This document shows positions 61,196 to 64,000 of a stretch of DNA of 64,000 bases, piece after piece. The notes beneath the pieces are model-generated. The model was not told where the DNA came from. It searched no databases and was given only the letters and a program-made list of their open reading frames with translations. This DNA is from Tenodera sinensis. Lineage: Eukaryota > Arthropoda > Insecta > Mantodea > Mantidae. The position numbers were made by a program, and so were the translations under genes. Where the stretch lies: assembly GCA_030765045.1 (NCBI GenBank), contig CM060963.1, positions 69,977,117 to 70,041,116 on the forward strand, given 5' to 3'. Position 1 is the first letter of the stretch. Each line of letters starts with the position of its first letter.

Positions 61196-61953
61196 AAAAA
61201 TCTTATGTGTTGCACTCTCATGACTTTCTCTACTCTTGTACTAACCATTCTTGCAAACTCTTATTCTTCTATCTTCTTCATCTTAGTTGAGATGAACACT
61301 TGCAGAAATTATCTTATTGCTCTTTACTTGCACGTGCAACGGGAATACGGGAATATAGTGGGGTTTGAGCGATAGTCAAATATTTTAAAGCTTTCGAATT
61401 TCGTTCTCTTTATACGCCTAACATATATAAAAAGTGAAGTGATGCTCCATTTGACAGAAGTTAAAAAAAAAAGGTTAAAGTGTATGTTTTAGCGAGATCT
61501 ACGTTTTTGTATAGTAATATCTTGTCTATCTGTTACGGTTTACGAGTTATTCAAAGTCCTCCAGAGTTAACAGGACAACATAGGCTATAGCCAGAAAATT
61601 CAAAATATAGTCATCAAAATATCTCAAACATATGGCATTTTAATCAAAATCGTTAGAGCCATTTTCAAGAAAATCAAAATTTTCCACGTAAAGGGTAGTT
61701 TAGGGTGGAGGAACTATCTTCAAAATCTTCGTGTCGCATCCTTGAAAGACATTAAACTTAAATACCAACTTTGGTTTTAAATGACTTTTCGTTTTTGAGT
61801 TGTGCTGTCTACAAACCGACAGACACACACACGGACCTTTTGCTAAAAATGCTTTTTTGGATACAGAGCACCTCAAAACATATATTTCCGGTGAAATCTC
61901 GACATAAAATTTTTATGTGGAATGCAATACTTCCTCTACTTAGTAGTAGAGAA
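61196..61953 (+). repeat. Family H repeat, full length
   Basis: Starts ATCTTATGTGTTGCACTCTC then ATGACTTTCTCTACTCTTG. It ends ACTTCCTCTACTTAGTAGTA then GAGAAAGT, the cleanest terminal hairpin in the window. About 758 bp. Confidence 0.85.
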
Positions 61954-64000
61954 AGTGATAAGGTGATTAAGGTCCGCTTGCGTAAATAATGCTGACTGGA
62001 AATGAAGTTTAATCTAACATCAGGACATGAATTAACATCAGAGTAGAATCGCATTGTATAAAACGAAGATCATCCAGTCTCAATTCAATTTTGATCCTAG
62101 TTTGTAATATAACGTTTGGCAACGGCGCAAAACAGCTGAAATAGCTGCTTTTCGGGCAGCAGCAATCTTTTCTGCAGCTTCGAGCGCATTCGAAAATGCC
62201 GCAGTACGATAGAAAAAAGCGCAAAACAAGATACAAGAGAAAGTCAAATTTCACATACGATGAAAAAAGCATTTTTGGATATTGAAAGTGAACAGTATAA
62301 ACATACAGTGAAACTGCATAGGAGGAAGTCGCTGGGGATTTTAATTTGAGGTTAGTTATGAACCTGATTAATAGTTTTTATTTGTATATTTTTCTAGTTA
62401 TTGGATCAAAGCATCTTTAACTCCAACAAATTTTCCTTAAGTTTGAAGAACACAATTGGAAATTTATTTCACTTTTTCATATTTCTAGAAGTAAGCCTCA
62501 AACATAATAACTTCACGTTTTACTGTATTTTGGGAAACATTGTTTAGGGTAGGAGTAATAGTTTTTGCTTCTCGTGTAATTTTTTGGATACAATACAATT
62601 AGAAACAGTTCTATTATCCAAATAACTAGAAAAAGCATTACTCACCGCTTTATTATTTTATTAAAGGTTATATTACTTATTTCTTCCTTCTGCAGTTTTG
62701 CTGATCTAAGTTCGATCAAGTTAAATGGAGAAAATTCAAATGAGATTTGATCTTAGATCAAGATGGCATGAAATTGGGCCAATGATAATACAATCAATTT
62801 TAAGTTCAGCTTGACTGAAACTAAGTTTTTCAGATGGTTGAACTTAGATTATCTTTTATGCATCCGGACCTAAGACAAAATACGCCTAGTAGAACATTCC
62901 AGAAAGTGTGGTCAGTGGATTAACGCTCCAAACCTCCTGTGGTGGGCTTCATTGTCGATAATTTAAACCTGACTATGCATATAAAAATACATGCTATTCA
63001 TTCAGTTTAATTTTTTATCATGTAAGCCAACACAGCTGTTAATAATTCTCATGTAATTCTTAATTTAACTATGATATTGTAATCGTTGTTAATCTTGTTT
63101 TCTGAAATAAATCCATAAGAGCACCACATATATATGTTTTGACGTTTTTAAATAACTTAGTATTGCTCAGTTAAAGTTTTAGAATATTGTCACAGTGTTT
63201 TGATTGTCTCTATTTTTATGTTTGTTATTTCCATTTTATATTGATATTTACAAAAAAAGTATTGGTGGCTACTTATATCATAAATATATCAGTTTCTTTC
63301 AGTATTATTGTAGTTTCTTTACTTTCTTTTTCTTTTTTAAAAACCAAAATCCATGCAATTGTAATCTAATTGTAATGCCGTCGTCATCCACTTTCTAGTT
63401 TACGTGGGCCCTCCCCATCCTTTACTTCAGTCAGTGATTGCAGTCGCTGGGATTAAACTCACGACGTTCTGCTTTGAATGGACCGCCAGTCCATTTCTCT
63501 TGGCGTTTAACAATTCATCCTATTGAAATTACTTTGAAGTGACAGGGATACTGGTTGAGGAATTAGAACAGTGCTATACATAGCAAAATAATTAATGCAA
63601 TAGAGCATTAACATTTTAAGCTGGTGTAAATTATTTCTAATCTTATATTATATTTTATGCATAAATATCCAATTCCGACTCCAAAACAGCAAAGAAAGAA
63701 GGGAAAAGCTTAATTGTATAAGATTGTGCAAGGTTCAACTCGCGCTGCCACCTCGTAAAGTTAAATCAGTGCTAATGATACCACTCAGCTATGAAGTATC
63801 TTGTTATCCAATACGCTAGCCTAATTTAACTTTATGAGGCGAACTTCTTGTTATGATTTCGAAACTTTGTCTTGTGCATTGTAGCCATCTAGCACGACTT
63901 AAAGCTGTACTACACGTTTTAACTTTATTAATTAAATGGCTAAGCCCTTTTATGTAGTAAATCAAATGTATAGGGCATAATTCACATTAGAATTGAAGTA
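61954..64000. other. Right-edge intron, nothing firm
   Basis: AT-rich. A B-box-like sequence on the minus strand (GAGTTTAATCCCAGCGAC, about 63448-63465) may be a worn SINE. No upstream neprilysin exon was recognised. Confidence 0.4.

Overview
The window is AT-rich eukaryotic DNA, almost certainly from an insect with a large, repeat-laden genome. The evidence is five spliced coding exons with GT/AG borders and matching phases, introns of 3 to 30 kb, many tRNA-derived SINEs, several LINE lineages, a Ty3/Gypsy-like LTR element primed by tRNA-Leu, hAT and mariner-type fossils, and long AAT microsatellites. A hemimetabolous insect is likely, but that is inference and no species is assigned. There is no rRNA, no free-standing tRNA gene and no CRISPR.

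Host gene. One gene crosses the window on the minus strand. It encodes a neprilysin-type (M13 family) zinc metallo-endopeptidase. Five consecutive internal exons lie, in transcript order, at 56119-55958, 25531-25448, 17901-17696, 14395-14216 and 3884-3673. Together they give 280 complete residues of the N-terminal half of the ectodomain. Intron lengths are about 30.4, 7.5, 3.3 and 10.3 kb. The start, signal anchor and first cysteines lie to the right of 56.1 kb and were not found before the window edge. The catalytic HExxH half lies off the left edge. Everything else listed sits in these introns.

Mobile DNA. The main element is a 2745-bp LTR retrotransposon at 38214-40958. It has 541/540-bp LTRs, a 4-bp ATAT target duplication, a 20-nt tRNA-Leu primer site and a polypurine tract. 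Its single 576-aa ORF joins a repetitive coiled-coil gag-like part, a decayed protease site and a short tail. Reverse transcriptase, RNase H and the integrase core are absent. Each LTR carries a run of heat-shock-element units upstream of a TATA box and initiator, so it may be a heat-inducible non-autonomous element. A second promoter-like unit with two TTCnnGAA palindromes and a TATA box lies at 7.94-8.03 kb.

Repeats. An unidentified family of about 0.8 kb (called family H here) ends in a hairpin built on ACTTTCTCTACT and occurs about 14 times. Its copies host the LTR element and a SINE, and two form an inverted pair at 18.9-19.7 kb. Two SINE insertions have clean target duplications (12.9 and 16.6 kb), a third has a diverged one (49.5 kb), and a LINE-like 3' end with poly-A has one at 43.8-44.0 kb. 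LINE fragments occur at 3.3, 22.3, 23.0, 47.1, 51.6, 52.8 and 54.1 kb. Transposase fossils occur at 10.4, 15.8 and 60.0 kb. A 636-bp AAT/AAC microsatellite lies at 58.3-58.9 kb.
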